Below are positions 13,251 through 21,380 of a DNA stretch of 64,000 nt, in pieces. Within the stretch, counting starts at the first letter, position 1. Each line of letters starts with the position of its first letter. The stretch comes from Lysobacter sp. Root76 (GTDB lineage: Bacteria; Pseudomonadota; Gammaproteobacteria; Xanthomonadales; Xanthomonadaceae): the NCBI RefSeq assembly GCF_001428685.1, contig NZ_LMIK01000008.1, positions 172,730 to 236,729 of the forward strand, read 5' to 3'. The translations under genes and the position numbers were made by a program. The notes below the pieces were generated by a model. It searched no databases, was not told the DNA's origin, and saw only the letters and a list, made by a program, of their open reading frames with translations.

Positions 13251-13498
13251 GGGATCGGTCGGCGTGGCGTCGGGAAACCGCCGAATGGTAGCCGCTGCCG
13301 CAATGTCCGGATCGGCGTATGGACGCCCGCTGCGGCCGCGCGAGCCGGCCCTGAGACGGCATCGGCAAAGGCAGGCGCCGCATCCGCCCTCGCGGCCCGA
13401 TCGCGGGGCCGGAGCAGACGCGGCCTGAATCCCGGGCCACCCGCGCGCCGGAAGTCGGCAGCACCCGGCATCCCCGCTGCCTGTAAACTGGCCGTTTT

Positions 13499-14236
13499 TT
13501 GGCCATTCGTATTTTGGAAGCTTCACAACGGACGCTGGTCCGTGGTCCGACGTTCATCCGCCTGCTCGCCCGTCTTACCGATATCGACGTTCCACCGCCC
13601 CAGCCGTCGCTGTCGGACCGGTTGAGCGATTGGATCGACTGGACCCGGGCCGTGGCCTTGTCCCGGGTCCTGGACGGCAGGCCGCCGGCGGTAGAACCGG
13701 GCGGACCGGTCTTCGACGGCACGGAAGAGTCCGCGTACGCCGCTACGCGTGCCTCGCTGGGCAGCGCGATCGCCGCCTGCCTGGAACTGCCCGCCCCCAC
13801 CCAGGCCGACGCCGAACCCGCGCAAGCCGACTACGCGGTTTTCCAGCAGCATTACCTCGCCACGCAGCGGGCGATGCTGACGGCGACCGGCCGGCTGCGC
13901 GGACGGCTGCGCGACCTGCTCGTCGGCCTGTCGGCGGACACCGCCCGGCTCGCCGAGCTGGACGCGCTGATGGAAGCGGTGCTGAGCCCGCGCGAGCAGG
14001 CCTTGCTGGCGGCGGTCCCGGCCTTGCTCGGCGCGCATTTCGAACGCTTGCGCCTGGCCGCTCAGGCGGCCGCGGACGGCACGCCCGGCGCGGCGGCCGA
14101 TGCCTGGCTGAACGTATTTCGCAAGGACATGCAGGGCGTGTTGCTCGCCGAACTGGATGTGCGTTTTTTACCGCTGGAAGCCCTGCTCGCGGCGCTTCGC
14201 AGCCACTCATTGGTGCCTGATGTTCAGACTGCTTGA
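13499..14236 (+). CDS. DUF3348 family protein, first gene of the stator-like operon
   Basis: About 245 residues, predicted cytoplasmic and mostly helical, with no signal or membrane segment. GPTFIRLLARLTDIDVP followed by SLSDRLSDWIDWTRAVALS is the recognisable DUF3348 beginning. The start is uncertain: the frame has only TTG codons (13499 or 13514), and neither has a good ribosome site. The stop codon lies 17 bases inside the next gene, implying translational coupling. DUF3348, DUF802, OmpA-family and DUF2894 genes recur together in Xanthomonas- and Burkholderia-type genomes; no function is known. Confidence 0.75.
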   Translation: MAIRILEASQRTLVRGPTFIRLLARLTDIDVPPPQPSLSDRLSDWIDWTRAVALSRVLDGRPPAVEPGGPVFDGTEESAYAATRASLGSAIAACLELPAPTQADAEPAQADYAVFQQHYLATQRAMLTATGRLRGRLRDLLVGLSADTARLAELDALMEAVLSPREQALLAAVPALLGAHFERLRLAAQAAADGTPGAAADAWLNVFRKDMQGVLLAELDVRFLPLEALLAALRSHSLVPDVQTA

Positions 14237-16313
14237 TCTTGTTGTCTTCCTGCTCGGCCTGACCGCGGTGTGCTGGATCGGCGCCGGCTATCTGGTCTCG
14301 AACCCGCTGGGCCTGGCCGTCACCCTGCTGATCGGCGCCGGTTATCTGGCCGGAGGATTGGAACTGTTGCGCTACCGCCAGGCCACGGCCACGCTGGAGC
14401 GCGGTCTCGGCGAGCTGTCGGCGGCGCCGTCCAGCCTGGAGGACTGGCTCGCCCAGCTGGATCCTTCCCTGCGCAATGCGACGCGCCAGCGCATCGAAGG
14501 CCAGCGCGTGGCGCTGCCGGGGCCGGCGCTGACGCCCTACCTGGTCGGCCTGCTGGTGCTGCTGGGCATGCTGGGCACGCTGCTGGGCATGATGGCCATG
14601 CTCAGGGGCACCGGACTGGCGCTGGAAACCGCGACCGACCTGCAGGCGATCCGCGACTCCCTGGCCGCACCGGTGAAGGGGCTCGGATTCGCCTTCGGCA
14701 CCTCGATCGCGGGTGTCGCGACCTCGGCGATGCTGGGCCTGCTGGCCGCGCTGTGCAGGCGCGAGCGGCTGCGGGCGGTGCAGTGGCTGGACGCGAAGAT
14801 CGCGACCAGCCTGCGCGGCCATTCGCAAACCCATCGACGCGAGGAAAGCTTCAGGCTGCTGCAACTGCAGACCGAGCTGATGCCCGCGCTGATCGACCGC
14901 CTGCAGACGATGATGGCGACGATCGAACAGCAAAGCCTGGCCACCAACGAGCGCCAGATCGCCAGCCAGGCGGCCTTCCACGACAGGACCCAGGCCGTGT
15001 TCGCGCAACTGGCGTCCTCTGTGGAGCAGTCGTTGCAGAAGAGCGTCTCCGACAGCGTCCGCGTCGCCAGCGAAGCCTTGCAACCGGTCATGGAGACGAC
15101 GATGGCGGCCATGGCGCGCGAGACCACCGCGCTGCACGGCACGGTCCACCAGGCCGTGGAGCGGCAACTGCAGGGCTTGTCAGCCGGATTCGAAACCGCC
15201 GCCGCCAACGTCGCGGGCATCTGGAACCAGTCGCTGGCCGAACAGCAGCGAACCAACGAAACCCTCAACCGCGAACTGCGCGACGCGCTGGATCAATTCG
15301 GCGCCAGCTTCGAGCAGCGCTCGACCGGCCTGCTGGACAGCGTCGGCGCCCGCCTCGACACCACCGCAAGCGCCGTGACGCAGGCCTGGACCCAGGCGCT
15401 GGCGCAGCAGCAGGACGTCAACGCGGCCCTGTCCACCCACAACCAGGAAGCGCTGGCCGCGGCGGCCGCTACGTTCGCGCAGCACTCGGCTTCGTTGCTG
15501 CGCAGCATCGATCAGTCTCATGGCGAGTTGCGGACGGCGCTGGCCGCTCAGGATCAACAGCGCCTGACCGCCTGGACCGAATCCCTGGCGTCGATGAGCA
15601 GCGCCCTGCGCGAGGACTGGGCGCAGGCCGGCATCGACACGGCGAGCCGCCAGCAAAGCATCTGCGACAGCCTGGCCCGCACCGCGGACGAGATCGGCGC
15701 GCGCACGCAGGCGCATGCCAGCGAAACGATCGCCGAGATTTCGCGACTCGTGGACACCGCTTCGGAAGCGCCCAAGGCCGCCGCCGAAGTCATCGCCGAG
15801 CTGCGCCAGAACCTGTCCGAGAGCATGGCCCGCGATACCGCGGTGCTGGAAGAACGCACCCAGTTGCTGTCCACGCTGGACACCCTCCTGTCCGCCGTGA
15901 ATCACGCCTCCACCGAACAGCGCGGCGCCATCGATGCGCTGGTCGCGACTTCGGCGGAGCTGCTCGACCGGGTCGGCACCCGCTTCATGGGCCATATCGA
16001 ATCCGAAACCGGCAAGCTCGGCGCGGTCGCCCACCAGGTCAGCGTGGGCGCGGTCGAAGTGGCGAGCCTGGGCGAGGCCTTCGGCGCCGCCGTGCGCGTG
16101 TTCGGCGACTCGAACGACAAGCTCGCCGACCGCCTGCAGGGCATCGAAGAAGCCTTGCAAAAATCGCTGGTACGCAGCGACGAGCAACTGGCGTACTACG
16201 TCGCCCAGGCCCGCGAGGTCATCGACCTGAGCCTGCTCGCGCAGAAGCAGATCGTCGAGGACCTGCAACAGCTGCCCGCTTCGCGTGCGTCGAACGACGC
16301 CGCAGCGGCATGA
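14220..16313 (+). CDS. DUF802 protein: MotA/ExbB-like membrane part with long coiled-coil tail
   Basis: A 697-residue protein. Two membrane segments lie at about residues 4-25 and 30-50. A second pair follows at about 105-125 (YLVGLLVLLGMLGTLLGMM) and 155-180 (LGFAFGTSIAGVATSAMLG), which has the look of the MotA/TolQ/ExbB channel pair. The remaining 500 residues are Ala/Gln/Glu-rich and predicted as long helices with degenerate repeats, the DUF802 region. ATG 14220 overlaps the upstream gene; the stop overlaps the next ATG (ATGA). Inferred role: channel subunit of an ion-driven envelope complex with a cytoplasmic rod. Confidence 0.75.
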   Translation: MFRLLDLVVFLLGLTAVCWIGAGYLVSNPLGLAVTLLIGAGYLAGGLELLRYRQATATLERGLGELSAAPSSLEDWLAQLDPSLRNATRQRIEGQRVALPGPALTPYLVGLLVLLGMLGTLLGMMAMLRGTGLALETATDLQAIRDSLAAPVKGLGFAFGTSIAGVATSAMLGLLAALCRRERLRAVQWLDAKIATSLRGHSQTHRREESFRLLQLQTELMPALIDRLQTMMATIEQQSLATNERQIASQAAFHDRTQAVFAQLASSVEQSLQKSVSDSVRVASEALQPVMETTMAAMARETTALHGTVHQAVERQLQGLSAGFETAAANVAGIWNQSLAEQQRTNETLNRELRDALDQFGASFEQRSTGLLDSVGARLDTTASAVTQAWTQALAQQQDVNAALSTHNQEALAAAAATFAQHSASLLRSIDQSHGELRTALAAQDQQRLTAWTESLASMSSALREDWAQAGIDTASRQQSICDSLARTADEIGARTQAHASETIAEISRLVDTASEAPKAAAEVIAELRQNLSESMARDTAVLEERTQLLSTLDTLLSAVNHASTEQRGAIDALVATSAELLDRVGTRFMGHIESETGKLGAVAHQVSVGAVEVASLGEAFGAAVRVFGDSNDKLADRLQGIEEALQKSLVRSDEQLAYYVAQAREVIDLSLLAQKQIVEDLQQLPASRASNDAAAA

Positions 16314-16972
16314 GCACCGACATCAGCAGCGAGGTCGATGGCGGCGCAGATGCCTCGGTTTCCGTTTGGGCCGCGTTCGGCGACCTGATGTCGATCCTGC
16401 TCGGCGCGTTCGTGCTGATCCTGGTCGGCGTGATCGCCGTGCAACTGCAGCTGGAGATCAAGCTCAACCAGGAGATCGCGCAGCGCAAGATCGAGACCCA
16501 GCGCCGCCTGACCCTGGAGCGTGCGCTGGCCGTGCCCTTGGCGGCGGGCCGGATCACCCTGGTCGACGGGCGCATCGGTATCCGCGGCAGCGTGCTGTTC
16601 GCCTTGAATTCCGATCGCTTGCAGCCCGAAGGCCGCGAAGTGCTCAAGAGCCTGGCTGGCCCGCTTGCGGAATATCTGCGCGCACGCGACGAAGCGCTGA
16701 TGGTGAGCGGCTATACCGACGACCGCCAGGTCAGCGACGGCAACCGCGAGTTCGCCGACAACTGGGAACTCTCCGCCCAGCGCGCCCTGACCGTGACCCG
16801 CGCCCTGATCGCCGAAGGCGTGCCCTCGTCCTCGGTATTCGCCGCCGCGTTCGGCGCCGAGCAGCCGGTCGCCGTCAACACCGACGAAGCCGGACGCGCC
16901 AGCAACCGGCGCGTGGAGATGGCGCCGGTCCCGCGATTGCAGCGCGCCGCCGCGTCCTCCGATGCGCGATAA
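16310..16972 (+). CDS. OmpA-family/MotB-like peptidoglycan-binding membrane protein
   Basis: A 220-residue protein with an N-terminal cytoplasmic tip, one membrane segment (about 22-45) carrying an acidic residue at its entrance (AFGDLMSILLGAFVLIL, Asp25), a short periplasmic linker and a C-terminal OmpA domain (about 95-205, with GYTDDR, SAQRALTVTRALI and SNRRVEM). The Asp at the start of the single helix matches the ion-carrying Asp of MotB, TolR and ZorB. The ATG overlaps the DUF802 stop by four bases and its end overlaps DUF2894 by 11, so all four genes are coupled. Confidence 0.85.
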   Translation: MSTDISSEVDGGADASVSVWAAFGDLMSILLGAFVLILVGVIAVQLQLEIKLNQEIAQRKIETQRRLTLERALAVPLAAGRITLVDGRIGIRGSVLFALNSDRLQPEGREVLKSLAGPLAEYLRARDEALMVSGYTDDRQVSDGNREFADNWELSAQRALTVTRALIAEGVPSSSVFAAAFGAEQPVAVNTDEAGRASNRRVEMAPVPRLQRAAASSDAR

Positions 16973-17612
16973 CCCGGTCCCCGACCACGCGATCCTCGAT
17001 GCCTGGCGCGAACAAGGCGCCGACCGCATGGATCCCCTCGCCTTCCACTACCTGGTGGCGCTGCGGCGGCGCGCGATCGACCGCGACGGCGATGCCCGGC
17101 GCGAGCTGGAGCGCCGCCTGTCCGATCTGATCGCGGCCTATGCCGGCGATCTCGCGCGTACCGCCGCTCATGCTGCCGATGCCAGCCCCATCGGCATGCC
17201 CGCTCGCGGAATGCTCGGCGAACTGGCCGACGAACTCGCCGGTCGCGCCGCATCGCGCAACGGCGGCAAGGTCGCCGACGACAACGCCGCTCGCGCCGTG
17301 CTTCCGGAACTGGGAATGCTCGACGACTTCCGCAAGATCTGGGCCAGCGTGCGCAGCGACAGTCAGGTCCGACGCTCGCTGGAGGACGCACCCAGCAATG
17401 CCGGCCCGCTCAATTCCAGCCGCCTCGTCCACCGCTCGCTCAGCCTGATGCGTGAACTTTCGCCCGGCTATCTGCAGCAGTTCCTGGCCTACGTCGACGC
17501 CTTGTCGTGGCTGGAACAGATGAACGAAGGCGGCGTCCTCGCTGCGCAAGAGCCGCCGCAACGCGACAGCGGCAAGCCGCGCACCCGCAAGCCGCGCAAG
17601 CGCCGCGAGTAG
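16962..17612 (+). CDS. DUF2894 family protein, last gene of the stator-like operon
   Basis: A 216-residue soluble protein recognisable as DUF2894 by DAWREQGADRMDPLAFHYL near the N-terminus and the middle segment PELGMLDDFRKIWASVR. It continues with helices (SLMRELSPGYLQQFLAYVD) and ends in a basic tail (KPRTRKPRKRRE) that could bind nucleic acid or acidic membrane. ATG 16962 lies inside the end of the OmpA-family gene. Role unknown; the coupling to the other three genes suggests a shared complex. Confidence 0.75.
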   Translation: MRDNPVPDHAILDAWREQGADRMDPLAFHYLVALRRRAIDRDGDARRELERRLSDLIAAYAGDLARTAAHAADASPIGMPARGMLGELADELAGRAASRNGGKVADDNAARAVLPELGMLDDFRKIWASVRSDSQVRRSLEDAPSNAGPLNSSRLVHRSLSLMRELSPGYLQQFLAYVDALSWLEQMNEGGVLAAQEPPQRDSGKPRTRKPRKRRE

Positions 17613-17724
17613 CGTCGGCGAACGAGCGCCTGCGAGACGCCAGCGGCGCGCCGGCGTTTTCGCAATGCCCGATATCGGCCACAATCGGTCGTTCGCGAGC
17701 GCCGCTCGCTCCGCCCAATCCCGC

Positions 17725-18408
17725 ATGCCTGCACTGCCATCCCACAGCGCCTGGACCGGTACCCTGCTGCTCGGCGAGCACGTGGCGGTGCTGCAAGGCC
17801 GGGCCGGCGGCAGCCTCCGTCATGCCCATTACGCGCACCAGCTGCTGCTCAGCGAGGGCGCGCCGTGGCAAGTGGAGATCGACGGCGAACGACGCCAGGG
17901 CCAGCGCTTGTGGCTGCCGTCGTTCCAGCCGCATGCCGTGCTCGCCGCGCCGGCCGAGGGCTGCACGGTGTTCCTCGAACCCGGCCACGCCGATGTCGAG
18001 GCGATAGTCCAGCAACTGCCGCAGTTGCCGGCCCGGCTGCCGGCACTGCGATCGCGGTTGCCCGGCCTGTGCCGGGCGCAAGCCTTGGACCGGCGCCTGC
18101 AGGCGGCCATCGCCGAAATCGGCGCACGCCTGCCCGACAGCGTGGCTGCCGCCGATATCGCCCAGGCCGCGCACCTCTCCCCCAGCCAGCTGCATCGGCG
18201 CTTCCAGTCCGACCTGGCGGTCAGCCTGCGCGGCTGGGTGCTGTGGCGGCGTTTGCACCAGGCTTTGCTCCACTACCTCGCCGGCGACAACCTGACCGCC
18301 AGCGCGCACGCCGCCGGTTTCGCCGACCTGGCGCATCTGTCGCGCAGCTTGCGGCGCATGTTCGGCATCAGCGCCGCGCAGCTGCGCGGCCTGCAGGTGC
18401 AGGCCTAG
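17725..18408 (+). CDS. AraC-family transcriptional regulator
   Basis: A 227-residue regulator. The N-terminal half is a small beta-rich cupin-type sensor (HYAHQLLLSEGAPWQVEIDG); the C-terminal half has the two helix-turn-helix units of the family (ADIAQAAHLSPSQLHRRFQ and SAHAAGFADLAHLSRSLRR, ending FGISAAQLR). The start could also be ATG 17665; 17725 is preferred because the sensor begins there, though neither has a clear ribosome site. It converges with the hydroxylase gene, sharing bases of the two stop codons. Confidence 0.85.
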   Translation: MPALPSHSAWTGTLLLGEHVAVLQGRAGGSLRHAHYAHQLLLSEGAPWQVEIDGERRQGQRLWLPSFQPHAVLAAPAEGCTVFLEPGHADVEAIVQQLPQLPARLPALRSRLPGLCRAQALDRRLQAAIAEIGARLPDSVAAADIAQAAHLSPSQLHRRFQSDLAVSLRGWVLWRRLHQALLHYLAGDNLTASAHAAGFADLAHLSRSLRRMFGISAAQLRGLQVQA

Positions 18409-19301
18409 CGCGAGCGCGCCTGCGCGAGCTGCGGCGGCAACGCCGGCACCTCTGCATGCGGCAGCTCGCGAAACGGCGCCAGCAACTGGCCGACATAGTC
18501 GCGCGGGTAATCCGGTTGGCTGCCGATGCCCAGGTCGCGCCCGCTCAGGCGATAAGCCGGCGCATCGAAGGCGGTTCCCAGCAGCCGATCCCAGACGGTG
18601 AAGAACAGCCCGAAGTTGACGTCGCCGGCGCTGCCGTAGCGCAGGTGATGGAAGCGGTGCAGCGGCGCCCATGCCATCACCCGGCCCAGCCAGCCCGGCC
18701 GCATGTCGACATTGGAATGCTGCAACAGCAGTTGGATGGCGATGGCGAAGGCCAACACCGCCGCCAGCGGATACGGCATGCCCAGCACCAGCAATGGCAG
18801 CACTCCGCCCACGGCTTCGGTGGCTTGGTGCAGCGGATGCTTCATCAGACCGTTGAAGCCGTACATCCGGCTCACGCTGTGGTGCACGGCATGCAAGCGC
18901 CACAGCCAGCCGATGCGATGGCTGGCGTAGTGCATGAGGGTCAGGCCCAGATCGGCGCCGACGATGGCCAACAGCAGTTGCGCGGCGAACGGCCACTGGG
19001 TCGGCCAGCACCGCCACGGCATCCATCCTGCGAGCAGCGGGATCAGGCCGATCGACAGCAGGTTCAAGCCTTCGTTGACCAGCACGTGCAAGGCATCGCG
19101 GCCGCGATCGCCGTGGTCCCGGTTGAAGCTCCGGTCGTACGGCCAAAGGTGCTCGGCGACGAAGGACAACAGCGCCGCCAGGCCCAGCAACGGCAGCAAC
19201 CACAGCGCATCGCCGTCGCGGTGGCCGACCCACCACACCGCCGTGCCGACGAAGCCGAACAGGAACAAGGGCGCGTACAGGCGCAGCATCCAGCGTTTCA
19301 T
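18405..19301 (-). CDS. Fatty acid hydroxylase/sterol desaturase-superfamily membrane protein
   Basis: A 298-residue integral membrane di-iron enzyme. The three histidine clusters of the superfamily are present: HYASH, LHAVHH and HRFHH, plus HSNVDM. Several hydrophobic segments flank them (LFLFGFVGTAVWWV; LLPLLGLAALLSFVAEHLW; QLLLAIVGADLGLTLM). Predicted to hydroxylate or desaturate a lipid in the cytoplasmic membrane; the substrate is not deducible. GGAG before ATG 19301 decides the start. The AraC regulator next door may control it, but the genes converge. Confidence 0.85.
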   Translation of the reverse strand: MKRWMLRLYAPLFLFGFVGTAVWWVGHRDGDALWLLPLLGLAALLSFVAEHLWPYDRSFNRDHGDRGRDALHVLVNEGLNLLSIGLIPLLAGWMPWRCWPTQWPFAAQLLLAIVGADLGLTLMHYASHRIGWLWRLHAVHHSVSRMYGFNGLMKHPLHQATEAVGGVLPLLVLGMPYPLAAVLAFAIAIQLLLQHSNVDMRPGWLGRVMAWAPLHRFHHLRYGSAGDVNFGLFFTVWDRLLGTAFDAPAYRLSGRDLGIGSQPDYPRDYVGQLLAPFRELPHAEVPALPPQLAQARSR

Positions 19302-19440
19302 CTTCGCTCCAGGCGACCGGGGAGCCGGCATGCTGGCGCCCATGCCGCTCGCGTGGCTTGAACAAACCACGCATCCTGCGCGTTGGGACCGTTCTGGCTG
19401 GAAGAAGCAGCGCGCCTATCGCGCGGCGGCGGTCGCCGCT

Positions 19441-20040
19441 TCAGTCGTCCCGACCCAATAGAATCTCGCGCGTCTTCGACAGCGCGCCCTCCCGCCAGGA
19501 CAACGTCCAGCGGTAACGACCCGGCTCTGGGCAAGGACCTGCCGAGCCGCGATCGAGGGAGCGCTTGCAGATCGGCGAATCGCGCACGACGTCGAAGGTG
19601 ACCTGGACGCGGTCGCCCACGATCGCCAGCGCGCGCACGTCGCCAGGCACATGCAAGGACGTATCGTCGCCATAGCCGCTTTGCTCGGCGCGTCGCCACA
19701 GGTCGGTCATGTAATCGTTGTCGAGACGGCCGGGACGCAAGCGCGGATCGCCCTTGCGCAACGGCGTCATCACCACGACGTCGTTGGTGCAGTCGAAGCT
19801 CGCGCCGATGCAGGTCGCGGTGAGCAGATAGACCACTTCGTCCACGCCGTCGCGATCCAGATCCGCGATCTGGACGCGGCTCGCCCGGATATCGTTACGG
19901 ATATCGTCGCCCGGATGGAACTTGGTCCAGACATTGGCCGCACGCACCGCTCCGCGACTGTCGATGGCGCCGACGCCGCCGCTGAACATCATCGCCAACG
20001 CCGCGAACGCCACGACCGCGATTCCTTGCCGCTTACGCAT
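19441..20040 (-). CDS. Secreted protein of unknown function with a Ca-binding-like loop
   Basis: A 199-residue protein with a signal peptide (IAVVAFAALAMMFSGGVGA). The mature part begins with a Trp/Phe-rich segment and then ADLDRDGVDEVVYLL, the D-x-D-x-D-G pattern of FG-GAP/VCBS repeats and EF-hand-like calcium loops. Four cysteines (CIGASFDC, ICK, PCPEP) suggest two disulfides. AAGGAG precedes the ATG by seven bases. No family name is recognised. It is the last chromosomal gene before the tRNA-Lys island. Confidence 0.65.
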   Translation of the reverse strand: MRKRQGIAVVAFAALAMMFSGGVGAIDSRGAVRAANVWTKFHPGDDIRNDIRASRVQIADLDRDGVDEVVYLLTATCIGASFDCTNDVVVMTPLRKGDPRLRPGRLDNDYMTDLWRRAEQSGYGDDTSLHVPGDVRALAIVGDRVQVTFDVVRDSPICKRSLDRGSAGPCPEPGRYRWTLSWREGALSKTREILLGRDD

Positions 20041-20143
20041 GACCTGCTCCTTGTCCGTCGTCCCAGGATTCTAGAACGGCCGGCCGCTCGCACGGCATCG
20101 GCGTAGCGCCCGAATCTCCCGGCCTGGCGCAACGCCCGGACAA

Positions 20144-20181
20144 AGAAAAAGGCACCCGGACTTGCGTCGCGGGTGCCTTTG
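20144..20181 (-). terminator. Ancestral terminator of the tRNA-Lys unit
   Basis: On the minus strand AAAGGCACCCG and CGGGTGCCTTT (imperfect loop) are followed by TTTTTCTTTG. It sits immediately beyond the tRNA-Lys remnant, where the original tRNA transcript would have ended before the island was inserted. Confidence 0.75.
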
Positions 20182-20183
20182 AA

Positions 20184-20231
20184 TTGGTGGGCCGTCAAGG
20201 ATTCGAACCTTGGACCTATTGATTAAGAGTC
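20184..20231 (-). repeat. Left attachment site (attL): tRNA-Lys 3' remnant
   Basis: These 48 bases are identical to 26714-26761 and correspond to the CCA end, T arm, variable loop and 3' side of the anticodon arm of tRNA-Lys. Past base 20231 the identity stops and no 5' tRNA half is present, so this is a remnant and not a gene. Confidence 0.92.
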
Positions 20232-20356
20232 TTGGCAACTTAGCTCTTAAATCAACGCGTTAGCCAAACAAATATTCCCGATACCGCTCCGCGGAACGCG
20301 CTAGAAAATTAGGGTTTCAACCTCATTTTCCCGGCGAACCGAGGGCGCGAAGCCTA

Positions 20357-20704
20357 TCACTTGGCGCACGTTTGATCACCCTCCTCGCTCATGCCATGCC
20401 GCCGGTAGGGCACGAGGCCATGTCGGCGCTCCATCTCTCTCAACGCCGCTCTTACAGCGGTTTCATTGGCAGCGGCCCAGCGCGACGCCCACGCGATCGC
20501 TCGATCGCGGCTGTGGGTGATGACGTGCGGCTTCGGATCCGCATAGCGACGCACTTCGCTCAACCAGGTCTCCCCGTCGACTCGCCGCCTAACCATGGCG
20601 ATCTCCATGCCGACCGGTCCGCCAATGCGAAGGACCTGGTCGCCAAAGTCCCTACCCGACACCAGCCATGGGTACCACCGGAAGTCGTCAGGCAGAGGCT
20701 TCAT
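20357..20704 (-). CDS. Hypothetical protein of the island
   Basis: A 115-residue predicted cytoplasmic protein, rich in Arg and Trp (MKPLPDDFRWYPWLVSGRDF; HSRDRAIAWASRWAAANE). No signal peptide, membrane segment or recognised domain. The fold pattern, strands then a C-terminal helix, resembles short hypothetical proteins common in Xanthomonad prophages and islands. No clear ribosome site precedes the ATG. It is the first gene inside the left end. Confidence 0.5.
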   Translation of the reverse strand: MKPLPDDFRWYPWLVSGRDFGDQVLRIGGPVGMEIAMVRRRVDGETWLSEVRRYADPKPHVITHSRDRAIAWASRWAAANETAVRAALREMERRHGLVPYRRHGMSEEGDQTCAK

Positions 20705-20824
20705 GGCGGCGATGGTAGGCCACAGGCGGCGCGTCGCCGTTGCTGACGAAGCTCAACCGAAGAGTCAGCGGCAGGCGGTTCCACACTACTTGTATGCAAA
20801 TTTTTCGGACGGCCGTCGGAAACG

Positions 20825-21098
20825 GGTTACAAAGGTAATTGCCCCAGGATTTCGGCCATTTATCCTTGCGATTCAAAGGCTTAAATCCCGTTTTTGAAGG
20901 TAACAGTAGGGTAACGAACAGGTAATTAGGTAACCTTTCCAAAGGGTTATATCGGCGTCTCTAGAATCCCTTTCAAATCAGAGGCTTGTGTACCGATAAC
21001 CTTTTTCGTAACCGCGGTGTTACCTCTACCGGTTACATAAAAAGGCCTTGCATATCAAATAGATATGCCATGGCGAGGCCCAGTCGTTACCCGTTACC
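20825..21098. repeat. Iteron-like cluster of GGTAAC/GTTACC motifs
   Basis: About a dozen GGTAAC or GGTAAT motifs, in both orientations, lie in 274 bases: starts at 20825, 20834, 20899, 20910, 20921, 20929, 20945, 21008, 21019, 21031, 21086 and 21093. The run 20899-20910-20921 and the pair 21008-21019 are spaced by exactly 11 bases, placing sites on one DNA face. The arrangement is like iterons or a multi-site operator. No Rep gene is adjacent. Confidence 0.6.
21050..21068. promoter_or_regulatory. Operator-like inverted repeat
   Basis: GCATATC (21050-21056), a five-base spacer and GATATGC (21062-21068) form a perfect 7-bp inverted repeat inside the GGTAAC cluster. It could bind the island's helix-turn-helix protein or another dimeric regulator. 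Confidence 0.4.
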
Positions 21099-21380
21099 AG
21101 GTTCCGATGGCCGTCCGAAAAATGCGACCCGCCGGGGCAGCCTCAAGACGCGCAGAGAGCACGGCGTAACCGCTCCCGCCGCCGCAGGGTTCCGCAGGGC
21201 CGTCGAGGCCCGGGAAATGCAATTCGCGCCCGCACAGGTAGCGCGGGAAGCCCTGCCGCAGGGGTGCAGGGAAAGAGGGGTACATAGACCGCAGGCGTGG
21301 CGGGGGGATGACTGCGCGCGCCAAGGGCCATCCACGTGGGTGATAGCCTCTGCCCAGTCGTGGAACGACAGGGGGACAAA

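Larger units (their letters stand above)
20705..21380. other. Gene-free stretch of the island
   Basis: No convincing gene is seen in these 676 bases on either strand. The left part is relatively AT-rich and holds the GGTAAC repeat cluster and a 7-bp inverted repeat, described separately. The right part (about 21110-21360) is GC-rich and shows nothing recognisable. Confidence 0.5.

Noticed and set aside
13499-17612. A complete Zorya anti-phage system
   Set aside because: The stator-like pair resembles ZorAB in layout only. No ZorC, ZorD helicase/nuclease or ZorE gene is present, and the locus is not in a defence island.
20184-20231. A second tRNA-Lys gene
   Set aside because: Only the 3' part is present. 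After 20231 the 5' half cannot be found, so it is the attL remnant.
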